From Rhodoblastus sp963704565 (GTDB lineage Bacteria; Pseudomonadota; Alphaproteobacteria; Rhizobiales; Beijerinckiaceae): a DNA stretch of 64,000 bases. A program made the translations under genes and the position numbers. A model generated the notes under the pieces. The model searched no databases. It worked only from the letters and a program-made list of their open reading frames with translations, and was not told where the DNA came from. The DNA lies in the NCBI GenBank assembly GCA_963704565.1, contig OY969917.1, positions 2,232,001-2,296,000 of the forward strand, given 5' to 3'. Shown piece after piece: positions 15,141 through 23,867 of this stretch; the first letter of the stretch is position 1; every line of letters starts with the position of its first letter.

Positions 15141-17437
15141 GAGTGGGCCTCCAGTGTGCAGCGCCACCCGTAGGCAGCATTCGATTCGGTCGGCGTAATG
15201 ACCGTCAAGGCCGTCGCCGAAGCGGTGAAACTGGTCAGAGGCGATCCCCACACCTCGCAATGCGGCGCGACGGGAAACGGCGTGGTGAAGGTCAATGTGA
15301 ATCCGGTTGAATTCGTCCCCGTCGTCACGTTCCCCACGTTGTCGAACGAATTGGCTCCGACGCTCGCGCCAGTTCCGCCCGTGCCGCCGAGATTAGTCGT
15401 CGTCGCCTCCGACCATGGAATATTCGACAGATAAAGATGGCTTGGCGAATGCGCCCACGAAATCCAGTTCGACGCCAATGGCAATTGGTTGTTATTCCAG
15501 TATAGATTGCTGATCTGCCATCCCAATGACCCATAGAGCGAGTTTCCGAGGACGATCATATTTCCGACCGTCGCGCCGCCGACGACTGTATTTGAAGAAA
15601 GGTCGATTCCGTCGATGACGCCGGGCATTCCGGGCGATGCTGTCGACCCAACCGAGGCCGTCACGGTCGCGCCGGTGATCGTCGCCGTGACCGTCTCGTC
15701 AGCGGGATAATAGGTGTAGATTACCCCGGTCGTCCCGCTGAGTTGGCATGTTATATGCGCGTGTGCAACAGCGGCATATTGAGTATTGCACAGAGTATCG
15801 AGAGCGACTGCGACAGTCCAAGGCGTGTCGGATGCTGTCACTGTATAGCACATTGTATAAGGACCGCCGAAGCCGGCAATCGTCGCGCCGCCTATATTCA
15901 AGCAAACCTGCGACCCCACAGCAGGTATCGCGGCGATCTGATTGATGATCGGCAGCGCAGTTTGCCCGTTGGCATAAAATGCGGTCCCGCCAGCCGGGAT
16001 AAAATCGGGCGTTATGTTCGACCAATTCGTCTTGATGGTTGACGCATCGATAACGATTCCATCGGCGAATACCAGAGGCATCCCCGACGGATTATTTGTG
16101 TTGTCGGAATTGACGTTGACACGATCAATGTAATTGTACGCGCCTCCGTTAATCATATGAACGCCGACGCCGTAATTCTCAGTTGGAAACGCCGCTGGCG
16201 CCCAGGTCACGTTGAGCGTGATCGCCGAGAAGCCGCAGCCTGTCGCAGGAACATTGGTGACGCCAGGAAATTCGTAATAGGAGCCAGCCGTCGCCAAGGT
16301 CAGCGCACCGATCGCGCCGCCGCTGACCGTGCCGGCGAACGTCGCCTTTTGCCCGCTGTTGTAAGCGCCGCCTGCAAGGGTCAGCGTGCACGCGCCGGTT
16401 GTTCCTCCGGTGTTTCCGCCCGAGACCGTGGCGGACGATGCGCCGGTCGGATAGTTGGACGTGCTCGGGGTATATTCCCATTGCACATCGGTCACGTTAC
16501 TTGTCGTCTGTTCAGTAACAAGAGCCTGCGGCCAACCCTCGCACTGCCAATGCTGACCGTTAAAGGTGCTATTACTTAGGTAGATGCAAGCTCCATAGCG
16601 GACCCACGCGCCCTGATTGGAACTCAACGCACCACCATACCACGGCTCGCAACGAGACTTCTCCAGGTAGCCCATATCCCCCATAGGATAAGCCGCAATG
16701 CAGATCGTATCGTCGCCCTTGAACGAGACGATATCAACCTGTCCCGATCCCCATCGCGAGAGGCCTGTGGGTGAGGTTGCCGGAGGACCGACCATGACGC
16801 CGAAGTGAAAACCCTCGACGAAAATATGATCGAGCGACGATCCGCCGCCGTCGGTGACGATACTGCCGTTTACAGCGAAGACCGGAGGTGGAACCGAAAC
16901 CCCAATGCTCCACTCGTTCCACCATTGATAAACGTCAGCCATCTCGATGGCCGCCGTCGCCGGATTGATATGAAAAAACCCGTCCGCCAGCGAGCGCCAA
17001 ACGCCGATTCGATCGAGCCGCGACCCCCGACTGACCAGCAGATGTGCTGTCGGAGGGTGGACAAAGCCGCCTCCCTGCGGCGCGCCGCCGCGGTTCACGA
17101 CGCCGATAGGCTGGCCGAAGCCGTCGATGACGATGCCCGGCGGAATGGTCAAATCTGAATTGTGCAGACAGAATACGCCGGGAGGGATGGTGACGATTGT
17201 GCCGGCGGCCAAGCCGTTCAGCCAATTCTGAATCGTCATCGTGTCATCGGTCGGCGTCGAGGCCCAGGCATTGCACGCCGCGCCGGATTCCAAGATCGAA
17301 TGGACCGCGCCGAGGCGTGTCGAAAGCGCCGTTCCGCCGACCGTCAGGGAATCGGCAGTCGGCGCCACGCCCTGCGCGAGTGCGGCCCATCCGAAGAGCG
17401 TGGCGATTATGACGCCGCTTAGAGGAGAAAATCTCAT
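15137..17437 (-). CDS. secreted beta-helix tail-spike-like protein
   Basis: 766 residues from ATG 17437 (4-nt overlap with the preceding gene). A signal peptide (MRFSPLSGVIIATLFGWAAL) is followed by a pectate-lyase-like start (LAAGTIVTIPPGVFCLHNSD, PPGIVIDGFGQ), typical of right-handed beta-helix phage tail spikes. The shared module of about 80 residues is inserted near the middle. The C-terminus (TTPFPVAPHCEVWGSP, NAAYGWRCTLEAHS) looks like a trimerisation/fibre tip. Probable receptor-binding or depolymerising spike; enzymatic residues cannot be assigned by eye. Confidence 0.75.
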   Translation of the reverse strand: MRFSPLSGVIIATLFGWAALAQGVAPTADSLTVGGTALSTRLGAVHSILESGAACNAWASTPTDDTMTIQNWLNGLAAGTIVTIPPGVFCLHNSDLTIPPGIVIDGFGQPIGVVNRGGAPQGGGFVHPPTAHLLVSRGSRLDRIGVWRSLADGFFHINPATAAIEMADVYQWWNEWSIGVSVPPPVFAVNGSIVTDGGGSSLDHIFVEGFHFGVMVGPPATSPTGLSRWGSGQVDIVSFKGDDTICIAAYPMGDMGYLEKSRCEPWYGGALSSNQGAWVRYGACIYLSNSTFNGQHWQCEGWPQALVTEQTTSNVTDVQWEYTPSTSNYPTGASSATVSGGNTGGTTGACTLTLAGGAYNSGQKATFAGTVSGGAIGALTLATAGSYYEFPGVTNVPATGCGFSAITLNVTWAPAAFPTENYGVGVHMINGGAYNYIDRVNVNSDNTNNPSGMPLVFADGIVIDASTIKTNWSNITPDFIPAGGTAFYANGQTALPIINQIAAIPAVGSQVCLNIGGATIAGFGGPYTMCYTVTASDTPWTVAVALDTLCNTQYAAVAHAHITCQLSGTTGVIYTYYPADETVTATITGATVTASVGSTASPGMPGVIDGIDLSSNTVVGGATVGNMIVLGNSLYGSLGWQISNLYWNNNQLPLASNWISWAHSPSHLYLSNIPWSEATTTNLGGTGGTGASVGANSFDNVGNVTTGTNSTGFTLTFTTPFPVAPHCEVWGSPLTSFTASATALTVITPTESNAAYGWRCTLEAHS
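16198..16440 (-). repeat. duplicated fibre module, copy 2
   Basis: Encodes SSATVSGGNTGGTTGACTLT through GFSAITLNVTWAP inside the beta-helix protein. It matches copy 1 at 14773-15011. Confidence 0.85.
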
Positions 17438-18014
17438 TCCGCCACCACCACGAAATTCGAGGAGTCGATGAAGCCGTCGCCCGTCGCCACCGGCGCTTCG
17501 GTTCCCGTCTGCTTTGGCATGTTCCCGATCATCGAAGAGATCGATCTTGGCGACATCGCCGCCGCGAGTAGATCGGCGACGGTCTGCATTTGAGCCAGCG
17601 TCATCGCGCCAACCGACGCCACGAGCGACGCGCCGGAAAGGCCGCCGACCACTATTGCAGATGAAGACGAAGGCGAGCCGTAGGGCGTTGCTACAAACGA
17701 GGCCGGCGCGCCGACCGTGAGCGTCGAGTTGGCGAAAATGTCGCGGGTGTTGGTTCCGTCGCTCGCCAAAAGCGAGAAGGCATATTTGCCGGTCGGCCAA
17801 AGTTTCGAAGCGGCCGGGACAAAGAAGGTCAGGGAACTCCCCGAGACGGTGATCGCGCCATCCCCGCTGGTCAGCGGCGGGAATGATCCGATTCGCGCCG
17901 TGAATTCGATCCCCGTCAGGTCGATAGGCGTGACGCCATCGGCTTCAAGGAAAAGCAGCGTCGGCGGCGCGAAATCCTCGTCGGGCTGGACGCTGGCGAT
18001 GACCTGTTGCAGCC

Positions 18015-19285
18015 CACGGCTGTCCGGTTGAGTTTTGGTGGACAGGCTGCACGGCATTGATTCTACTCTGTTCAGAGGGTTTGGCGACTCATCTGGACAC
18101 GAGAAGGAAAAACGCCGTGCAGCATCAAACTAGCGTGTTTCACGCTCTGACCAAGCTGATTCCATGGGGCGCCTTCGATGGGCTTGTGGAAAAGCACAGT
18201 GCCGACGCCCGCATTCGCAAGCTGACGACTAAAAACCAGCTTCTGGCCATGCTTTACGGGCAGCTGGCGGGAGCGGAGAGCTTGCGCGATATTGTCGGCG
18301 CGTTCGACAGCCATGGGTCGAAACTTTATCATCTGGGCGCTGCCAAACTGTCGCGTTCTACCCTGTCCGACGCCAATTCGCTGCGCAGCGCCGATGTGTT
18401 CACCTCGCTCTTCACCAGGCTTGTCGGGCAGGTCCTGCCGGGCTTTCGCAAGAAATTGCGCGAGCCCTTGCTGCTGATCGATTCCACCAGCTTTCGCCTG
18501 AGCGCCCTGTCCGCCGATTGGGCGCGCTTCTCGGCCAACGCCTGCGGCGCCAAACTGCATGTTGTCTATGATCCCGACGCGGACTGCCCGATCTACGCCT
18601 CGCTGAGCAGCCCGAAAATCAACGACATTGTCGCCGCCAAGGAGATGCCCATCGACCCCATGGCGACCTATGTATTCGACCTGGGCTATTACGATTACGG
18701 CTGGTGGGCCGATCTTGATGCCGCCGGTTGTCGGATCGTGACGAGGCTGAAAACCAACACCCGGCTTTCCAATGTCGTCGAAAGCGCGGTTCCCCCCGGG
18801 GGCGATATCCTGAGTGATCGGATCGGCCTCTTGCCGCAGCGGCTCGCGGCGAGCCGGAAAAATCCATTTTCCGACCCGGTGCGCGAGGTTTGCGTACGCA
18901 TCGAAACCGGCAAGATTTTGCGCATTCTTTCCAATGATATTGACGCGCCCGCCGCCGAGATCGCGGCGCTCTACAAACGTCGCTGGCAGATCGAATTGTT
19001 CTTTCGCTGGATTAAACAAACATTGAAAATCAATCACTTCCTCGGCCGAAACGAGAATGCCGTCCGCATCCAGATCGCCGTGGCGCTGATCGCCTTCGTG
19101 CTGCTGCGCCTCGCCCATGCCGCTCAAAACGAAGTCGAAAGCCTCCTCAGCTTTACGCGCCTCGTCCGAGCCAACCTTATGCACCGAAGGCCAATCGACC
19201 GACTGCTCGGACCGCCCCCGACAACAAGCCAATGCCCTAACCAATTCACAATCGAGTTCAGCCCATGCTGAACCGGACAGCCGTG
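18015..19285 (+). mobile_element. IS4-family insertion sequence, copy 1 (1271 bp)
   Basis: Terminal inverted repeats CACGGCTGTCCGGTT and AACCGGACAGCCGTG bound one transposase gene. A perfect 9-bp target duplication GTTGCAGCC flanks it at 18006-18014 and 19286-19294. It is essentially identical to copy 2 at 30607-31877 but in opposite orientation. Confidence 0.96.
18117..19271 (+). CDS. IS4-family transposase (copy 1)
   Basis: 384 residues from GTG 18117, with AGAAGGA upstream; the frame is open further, to 18057. It begins VQHQTSVFHALTKLIPW, a DUF4372-type N-terminal domain. The DDE core is visible: LLIDSTSFRL, VFDLGYYDYGWWADL and the Y-(2)-R-(3)-E-(6)-K signature in YKRRWQIELFFRWIK. It differs from copy 2 by one visible residue (Val in GQVLPGF versus Ala). 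Confidence 0.95.
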   Translation: MQHQTSVFHALTKLIPWGAFDGLVEKHSADARIRKLTTKNQLLAMLYGQLAGAESLRDIVGAFDSHGSKLYHLGAAKLSRSTLSDANSLRSADVFTSLFTRLVGQVLPGFRKKLREPLLLIDSTSFRLSALSADWARFSANACGAKLHVVYDPDADCPIYASLSSPKINDIVAAKEMPIDPMATYVFDLGYYDYGWWADLDAAGCRIVTRLKTNTRLSNVVESAVPPGGDILSDRIGLLPQRLAASRKNPFSDPVREVCVRIETGKILRILSNDIDAPAAEIAALYKRRWQIELFFRWIKQTLKINHFLGRNENAVRIQIAVALIAFVLLRLAHAAQNEVESLLSFTRLVRANLMHRRPIDRLLGPPPTTSQCPNQFTIEFSPC

Positions 19286-19326
19286 GTTGCAGCCCAAGAA
19301 GCAGGATATTTGTCATTTGTCCCCTC

Positions 19327-20292
19327 TCAGGCGGCTTGGCGCCCCCAGCCATTCGGCGTGTTCAGCACATTGATCGACGTGGTGATCTGGCCGAACGTTG
19401 TGGCGCCGAAGGACGCCGGAGCGCCGACCGTCAGCCAGGAATTTGCGAAGATCGACCGGGTTCGGACCCCATCGAAAGCCAGCAGCGTGAAGAGATAGCT
19501 GCCGGACAAAAGGCCAAGCGCGGCGACCGGAACCGCGAACGAAAGCTGGTTTCCGTTGACGACAATTCCGCTGTTCGTCGCGCTGGCGAAAACCGGCTGG
19601 CCGTTCAATTTTGGTGTGAAGACGATCCCCGCAAGGCTTTGCGGCGTGACGCCATCGGCCTCGAAGAACGAGATCGACGTCAAAACCGTGTCGAAATCCT
19701 CGTTCGGCTGGACGGAGGCGGTGACCGTCCACATTTGCAGCAGCGAGACATTGGCCGCTATGTGGACCGTTCCCACGCCGCTCGCGGTATCGGCCGACTC
19801 GGTCGCGGAGATCGTGGCCGTGGCCGCCACAGAGGCCGCGCCAGAGACATTGTCGGCCTGCTCGGCTAGGGTAGCGGCGCCAGCGTCCGTAAGCGCCGCT
19901 GTGGCCGCGCCTGTGTCTTGCCGTTCCGCCGCCGTGATTGCCGCGCCATCGGCGATTGCGCCACTTGCCGCCGCCGTGTCCCGCGTCTCGGTTGCGCTCG
20001 CGGTGGCGCTATCGGCAACCGCGCCGCTCGCGGTGGCGCTATCCGCATGGTCGCTCGCGGAGGCGGTCGCGCTATCGACAACCGAACCGGAGGCAGAAGC
20101 CGCATCGGCGGTTTCAGTCGCGGCGATCGTCGCCGCGTCCATAACCGCGCCGGAGGCGGTGGCCGCGTCGGCATTGTCATTCGCCGCGATGGCGCCAGAA
20201 TCGACGACTTGCCCGATCCCGACGGCGCGGTCCGGCTGTTCGGTCGCCGCAATCGTTGCGACGACGCTCTGAAACATCAGGAGAAGAGACAT
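19327..20292 (-). CDS. tail-fibre-like protein with eight 21-residue repeats
   Basis: 321 residues. After MSLLLMFQSVVAT come eight tandem units of 21 residues (residues about 14-181), with a pattern like IAATETADAASASGSVVDSA. A C-terminal domain of about 135 residues follows (SVQPNEDF, FFEADGVTP, ANSWLTVGAPASF), paralogous to the IS-interrupted gene downstream. The low-complexity repeats would form an extended fibre shaft. No signal peptide. Likely a phage structural or accessory fibre protein. Confidence 0.75.
   Translation of the reverse strand: MSLLLMFQSVVATIAATEQPDRAVGIGQVVDSGAIAANDNADAATASGAVMDAATIAATETADAASASGSVVDSATASASDHADSATASGAVADSATASATETRDTAAASGAIADGAAITAAERQDTGAATAALTDAGAATLAEQADNVSGAASVAATATISATESADTASGVGTVHIAANVSLLQMWTVTASVQPNEDFDTVLTSISFFEADGVTPQSLAGIVFTPKLNGQPVFASATNSGIVVNGNQLSFAVPVAALGLLSGSYLFTLLAFDGVRTRSIFANSWLTVGAPASFGATTFGQITTSINVLNTPNGWGRQAA
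19750..20253 (-). repeat. eight 63-bp tandem coding repeats
   Basis: Eight in-frame units of 63 bp encode degenerate 21-residue repeats with a conserved D-x-A-x-A-x-G core (for example ETADAASASGSVVD). They have diverged, so this is an old expansion rather than an assembly artefact. Confidence 0.8.
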
Positions 20293-20313
20293 TCCCCGTT
20301 CCCCTGTTTGAGA

Positions 20314-21744
20314 TTATTCCCAATAACCCTCGAAGCCGATATGGTGAGCAATCGTGCCCGACGTGCCGATCGTGCCGATGTTGCGGACGATAGTCTGAAT
20401 GAACTCGCCCGGCTGGACGAGAATCGGCGTTGCGAAATTGTGGACGAAAGCCGCGCCCGGCGTGCCGACCGCCGCCGTCGCCGCGAGCGTGTAGAGCCCG
20501 ACCGCGAATTTTCGGGGCGCCTTGGTAGTCGCCGCTTCCGTCGTCGCCAGCGAAACGGCGGTATGACCGAAGGCGAGGCCGCATTCATAGACGAAGGGGC
20601 CGCCGGCGAGCACGGTCTGGACCATCGAGAACCAGCGCAGCCCGGTGATGTAGAGGTTGCGCGGCGTCTGCGAGATCGAGCCGGCGGGATTCTGGTAAGA
20701 CGAAATGATGCCGTCGGTGTTCACCGCGAGCGTCGCCGTCTCCCAGAAATTGCCACCCAGGCCGGAGCCGAGCGCGGCGGTCGTATTGGTTGGAAGGGCG
20801 GCGGTCGGGTTCGTCGAGTTGGCGTAAAGCTCGGTCGAGCCCATCGTGCCGCCGTTCTGGCCGACCAAGGCGTTCAGCCCCTCGCCGCCCTTGATGTGCG
20901 GCCAGGGCTTGGACGTGTTCAAGCCGTAGAGCGTCACCTGGACGTTCTGGACCTTGATCTGCTGGGCGAACGCCGGGGCGGAGGCGGCGTTATAAATTTG
21001 GAAGAAGACCTGCCCGGCGGCGTTATAAGACGGCGTGGCCGCACCAGCAAGCAGGCTGGAGTTGAGGGAACCCTGGAGAATGCCGTTGATCCAGAACTCG
21101 GCGACGCCGTCGTCAATGACGATCATCATATCTGCCGATACCCCAGGACTGGGCGCCGTCAAGGGGGATGTTTCCGTTATCGTTCCATTCCAGTTCATTA
21201 CGCCGCGCAGCGTGCCGGTCGTGTCAAGCTGGAAATAGACGCCATCGGTCGGCGCTGCGGTGGTCCCTGGAATGCCGATTCCCATGTAACAGGCATTGTT
21301 GACCTGGGCGGCGGCGGAAAGCATACAGCGCACCTCAAGCACCAGTTCGCCCGCCGTATAGAGCGGGAAGGAGCGATAGGTCTTGGCATAGTTCCAGACC
21401 GAGGCCGCAACCGAGGAACCGCTGTTGAGAATCATGGCGCCGCCAGTATAGGCGGTCGTCATGGTCGAATTCCCGACAGACCAGTTATTGGTGTTCTGCG
21501 CCGTATAGTTGAACTGGTCCTGAAAAACCGGCGTGTCGAGCGAGACGCGCAAGCGCCGATTGTTGGTGATGTCGGGAAGGCCAATATTCGGCGTTCCGGT
21601 GACGGAGCCCTGGTCGCGGATCGCGACCATGCCGGAAAAGCCCGCCTGGGTGGCGGTCTTCGGGTCTTGGACGATGAGGCCGTTAGAGGTCGGATCGACA
21701 TTGGCGACCGTCGAGCCGGAGCCGCTGATGAGCGAGATGGACAT
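20314..21744 (-). CDS. phage structural/tail protein, unrecognised
   Basis: 476 residues starting MSISLISGSGSTVANVDPTS. No signal peptide. A beta-rich region with concanavalin-like spacing (GELVLEVRCMLSAAAQVNNA, MMIVIDDGVAEFWINGI) and a C-terminal domain ending AHHIGFEGYWE suggest a jelly-roll or fibre protein. Position in the fibre block and the lack of catalytic motifs support a structural role. No family named with confidence. Confidence 0.7.
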   Translation of the reverse strand: MSISLISGSGSTVANVDPTSNGLIVQDPKTATQAGFSGMVAIRDQGSVTGTPNIGLPDITNNRRLRVSLDTPVFQDQFNYTAQNTNNWSVGNSTMTTAYTGGAMILNSGSSVAASVWNYAKTYRSFPLYTAGELVLEVRCMLSAAAQVNNACYMGIGIPGTTAAPTDGVYFQLDTTGTLRGVMNWNGTITETSPLTAPSPGVSADMMIVIDDGVAEFWINGILQGSLNSSLLAGAATPSYNAAGQVFFQIYNAASAPAFAQQIKVQNVQVTLYGLNTSKPWPHIKGGEGLNALVGQNGGTMGSTELYANSTNPTAALPTNTTAALGSGLGGNFWETATLAVNTDGIISSYQNPAGSISQTPRNLYITGLRWFSMVQTVLAGGPFVYECGLAFGHTAVSLATTEAATTKAPRKFAVGLYTLAATAAVGTPGAAFVHNFATPILVQPGEFIQTIVRNIGTIGTSGTIAHHIGFEGYWE

Positions 21745-21754
21745 TCAAAATCTC

Positions 21755-22030
21755 CTAATACCACGCCCAATGGACGGTGAGTTGGCCCTGCGTCTTGCCC
21801 AATGTGCTGACGCCGTAAATCGTGAACCCGACGCCGGCTTGGATATTCCCGGCCATGACCTTCACATTTTCAACCCAATGCTCGTCGCCTGTGCGATTTG
21901 AAGTCGGCATGGCGACAAGCCACGCATCGGCGAGCGAGGTCGAGAGGATGTTGGGATCGGAGACCGGGACATTGGCGGAATCGGTCGGCGTCGCGCCGAA
22001 GTCGAGGACAGTCTGGCCCGCGTTTGGCAT
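21755..22030 (-). CDS. small phage protein in the tail-fibre block
   Basis: 91 residues (MPNAGQTVLDFGATPTDSAN to TVHWAWY), with VSDPNILSTSLADAWLVAMP and a beta-rich C-terminus. It is spaced 10 bp from both neighbours, as expected in a packed phage operon. Unrecognised; probably a virion accessory protein. Confidence 0.65.
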   Translation of the reverse strand: MPNAGQTVLDFGATPTDSANVPVSDPNILSTSLADAWLVAMPTSNRTGDEHWVENVKVMAGNIQAGVGFTIYGVSTLGKTQGQLTVHWAWY

Positions 22031-22040
22031 GACAGACGCC

Positions 22041-22505
22041 TCACTGCGTGGTGATCGTCATGGACGAGATCGTGACCGTCAGGCCGCTGGTGATTGTGGT
22101 CGTGCCGAGGATGACATTGGTCCCCGAAGTCCCGACCGTGAGGCCGGACACAATGACGTTGCCGCCGCTGTCGTGAAGCTCGGCCAGCGCGGCGGTCCCG
22201 GAAGCGGAACACGTCCCGGACAGCGGGACGCCGTCCAACGTCGCCACCTTGCTCGCAATCGCGAACGATGGCTTTTGCAGCGTGACCGAGCAAAGGTCGC
22301 CGGTCGCCCCGGAAAGCGAGGACGTGCCGATGACCAGCGTCCCGTAGGAGCTGGCGCCATCGACCGACTGGCCGGAGACGGCGGCGGTAAGCGCCGCCGC
22401 GAGACGGGCGTTGCCCGCCGTGGTCGAATAAGTCAGCCCCGTGGCGAAGGAAGGCGAGATAAGGGCGAGCGCCAGCGCGCCCGCTAAGCTGAGTTTTTTC
22501 AGCAT
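22041..22505 (-). CDS. secreted Ser/Thr-rich protein in the tail-fibre block
   Basis: 154 residues with a clear Sec signal peptide (MLKKLSLAGALALALISPSF). The mature domain is rich in Thr, Ser and Gly, with two cysteines and a repetitive beta-strand C-terminus. No family recognised. It belongs to a run of exported proteins inside a phage tail operon. Confidence 0.65.
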   Translation of the reverse strand: MLKKLSLAGALALALISPSFATGLTYSTTAGNARLAAALTAAVSGQSVDGASSYGTLVIGTSSLSGATGDLCSVTLQKPSFAIASKVATLDGVPLSGTCSASGTAALAELHDSGGNVIVSGLTVGTSGTNVILGTTTITSGLTVTISSMTITTQ

Positions 22506-22555
22506 TGGTTTCTCCGAGATTGTCAGGATATGGAGGTCATGAGCGCGGCGAAGTT

Positions 22556-23515
22556 TTAGAAATGCTCCACAACTTCGACATAGCCGCCGCCACCGACGCC
22601 ACCAGCGCCAGCAGAGTTTCCATTGAGCGCCGAGCCCCCACCACCCGCGCCGCCACCGTTATTGCCGCCGTTACCCCCAGCAAAGCCGGCCCCCCCGCCA
22701 GCACCGCCGCCTCCGAAAAGACCGTTGATCGAGCCAGTCGAAGAAGGTCCGGTGGCGCCTGCGCCCGCACCACCGATCGCATTGGTCTGGCCTGCGCCCT
22801 TGCCACCATTGCCTCCGTTTACAGAGGCGCCAGCAGACGTAATTCCACCGCCCGCCGCGCCGCCGCCAGGGGCATACCAAGCGTTTCCGCCTGCATAGGC
22901 GGTTCCTGCGGCTGCTCCACCTGCGCCCCCTGAACCGATGTAAGGGCTGTACGCATTCGGACCTGCCGCGCCTGCACTGCCGGCCTCGCCGTTCCCTAGC
23001 CCGCCTGTGCTGCCGCTGCCACTTGCGCCGCTCGATACATTAGCGCCGCCCGCGCCGCCGCCCGAATTGGCATTGACCTGACCGCCGGCGCCACCACCGC
23101 CGCCGTAAGCGGAAAGCAGCGAGCCGAAAGAAGTCGCGCCGCCCTGACCGCCCGTTCCGACCGCCGTGCTGGAGGTTGTCGAAGCAGCTCCAGCCGTGCC
23201 GCCCGCGCCAATTGTGACCGTCTGCGACGAGCCGATTACTGAGGCTGGGAACTCACCAAAAGCCACGCCCGCACCGCCACCGCCAGCGCCGCCGCTCGCC
23301 GCCGTCCCGCTCGCGGTGAGCGCGCCGCCGCCACCGCCACCACCGACTTCGTACACATCGGCATAGACCATACCAGAGGAAGGCGTGTACGTTCCGGAGG
23401 CCGAGAACGTGACGATGTGGTTCTTGTGGACGACCGGCGGCGGGATCGGCGGCATACCGGCGTGGGCCGCGACGGAAAGCGCCAGAAATGACGCGGAAAG
23501 CAGCAGTCGGCGCAT
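22556..23515 (-). CDS. secreted glycine-rich adhesin-like protein
   Basis: 319 residues. Signal peptide MRRLLLSASFLALSVAAHA, a short beta region (HKNHIVTFSASGTYTPSSGM), then a glycine-rich domain with GGGGGGG and GGAGGG blocks ending GGGGYVEVVEHF. Architecture and C-terminal signature parallel the protein at 13881-15140, so the two are paralogous fibres. Glycine-rich phage tip domains fold as polyglycine-II sandwiches in some phages; that is an analogy only. Confidence 0.75.
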   Translation of the reverse strand: MRRLLLSASFLALSVAAHAGMPPIPPPVVHKNHIVTFSASGTYTPSSGMVYADVYEVGGGGGGGALTASGTAASGGAGGGGAGVAFGEFPASVIGSSQTVTIGAGGTAGAASTTSSTAVGTGGQGGATSFGSLLSAYGGGGGAGGQVNANSGGGAGGANVSSGASGSGSTGGLGNGEAGSAGAAGPNAYSPYIGSGGAGGAAAGTAYAGGNAWYAPGGGAAGGGITSAGASVNGGNGGKGAGQTNAIGGAGAGATGPSSTGSINGLFGGGGAGGGAGFAGGNGGNNGGGAGGGGSALNGNSAGAGGVGGGGYVEVVEHF

Positions 23516-23516
23516 G

Positions 23517-23867
23517 TCAGTTCCCCGTGAAGTGCAAAACGTCGGAAGTGTTCTGGCCGATCATGCAGACCAGGGAGAGACTGGTCACGCCGTAGGAGAT
23601 CGCCTCGCCGGCCTCCAGCGGGTAGCCGGTTGTCGTCGTCAGATTCGAGCATGGGCCGATGAAGATGATTCCGGTGTTGCCGTAATCCGCCTTGAGGACG
23701 ACGCCGGAATAGAGGCCGGCGGCAGGCAGTGCGGCGGCGGTGAGCGTTGCTGTTTGGACGCCGGCAATTGGCTGCGCGGCGCTCTGAGCAAAAGCGTCAT
23801 GCGGCAACACAGTGAGCGCCAGCGCCGTGCTGGCGAATATTCTCGCAAGTTTCATCGTCAGCCTCAT
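23517..23867 (-). CDS. small secreted protein in the tail-fibre block
   Basis: 116 residues. Signal peptide MKLARIFASTALALTVLP ends near DAFA-Q; the second in-frame Met (residue 5) may be the start. The mature domain is beta-rich with two cysteines (IGPCSNL, LVCMIGQNTSDVL). Its start overlaps the stop of the preceding gene by 4 nt. Unrecognised. Confidence 0.62.
   Translation of the reverse strand: MRLTMKLARIFASTALALTVLPHDAFAQSAAQPIAGVQTATLTAAALPAAGLYSGVVLKADYGNTGIIFIGPCSNLTTTTGYPLEAGEAISYGVTSLSLVCMIGQNTSDVLHFTGN

Larger units (their letters stand above)
17434..19316 (-). pseudogene. tail-fibre-associated protein gene interrupted by IS4-family copy 1
   Basis: Joining the parts across the insertion (skipping 18006-19285, the element plus one 9-bp duplication) gives a continuous frame of about 200 residues. 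It starts MTNILLLGLQQVIASVQPDE at ATG 19316 (GAGGGG upstream) and ends at 17434. The mature part (FLEADGVTPIDLTGIEFTA, LTVGAPASF) is paralogous to the C-terminal domain of the next upstream gene (19327-20292). The insertion falls at about codon 10, so the product is lost. Confidence 0.85.

Noticed and set aside
18072..19352. 426-codon frame antisense to the IS4-family transposase
   Set aside because: Recurs identically in the second copy because the IS is duplicated; no motif, and the transposase is clearly on the other strand.
19918..21780. 620-codon plus-strand open frame across the fibre genes
   Set aside because: Antisense to two well-supported phage genes; Arg/Gly-rich composition typical of a shadow frame.
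22556..23515. Repeated GC-rich blocks as a possible CRISPR array
   Set aside because: They are glycine codon runs in one open reading frame, with no regular repeat-spacer structure.
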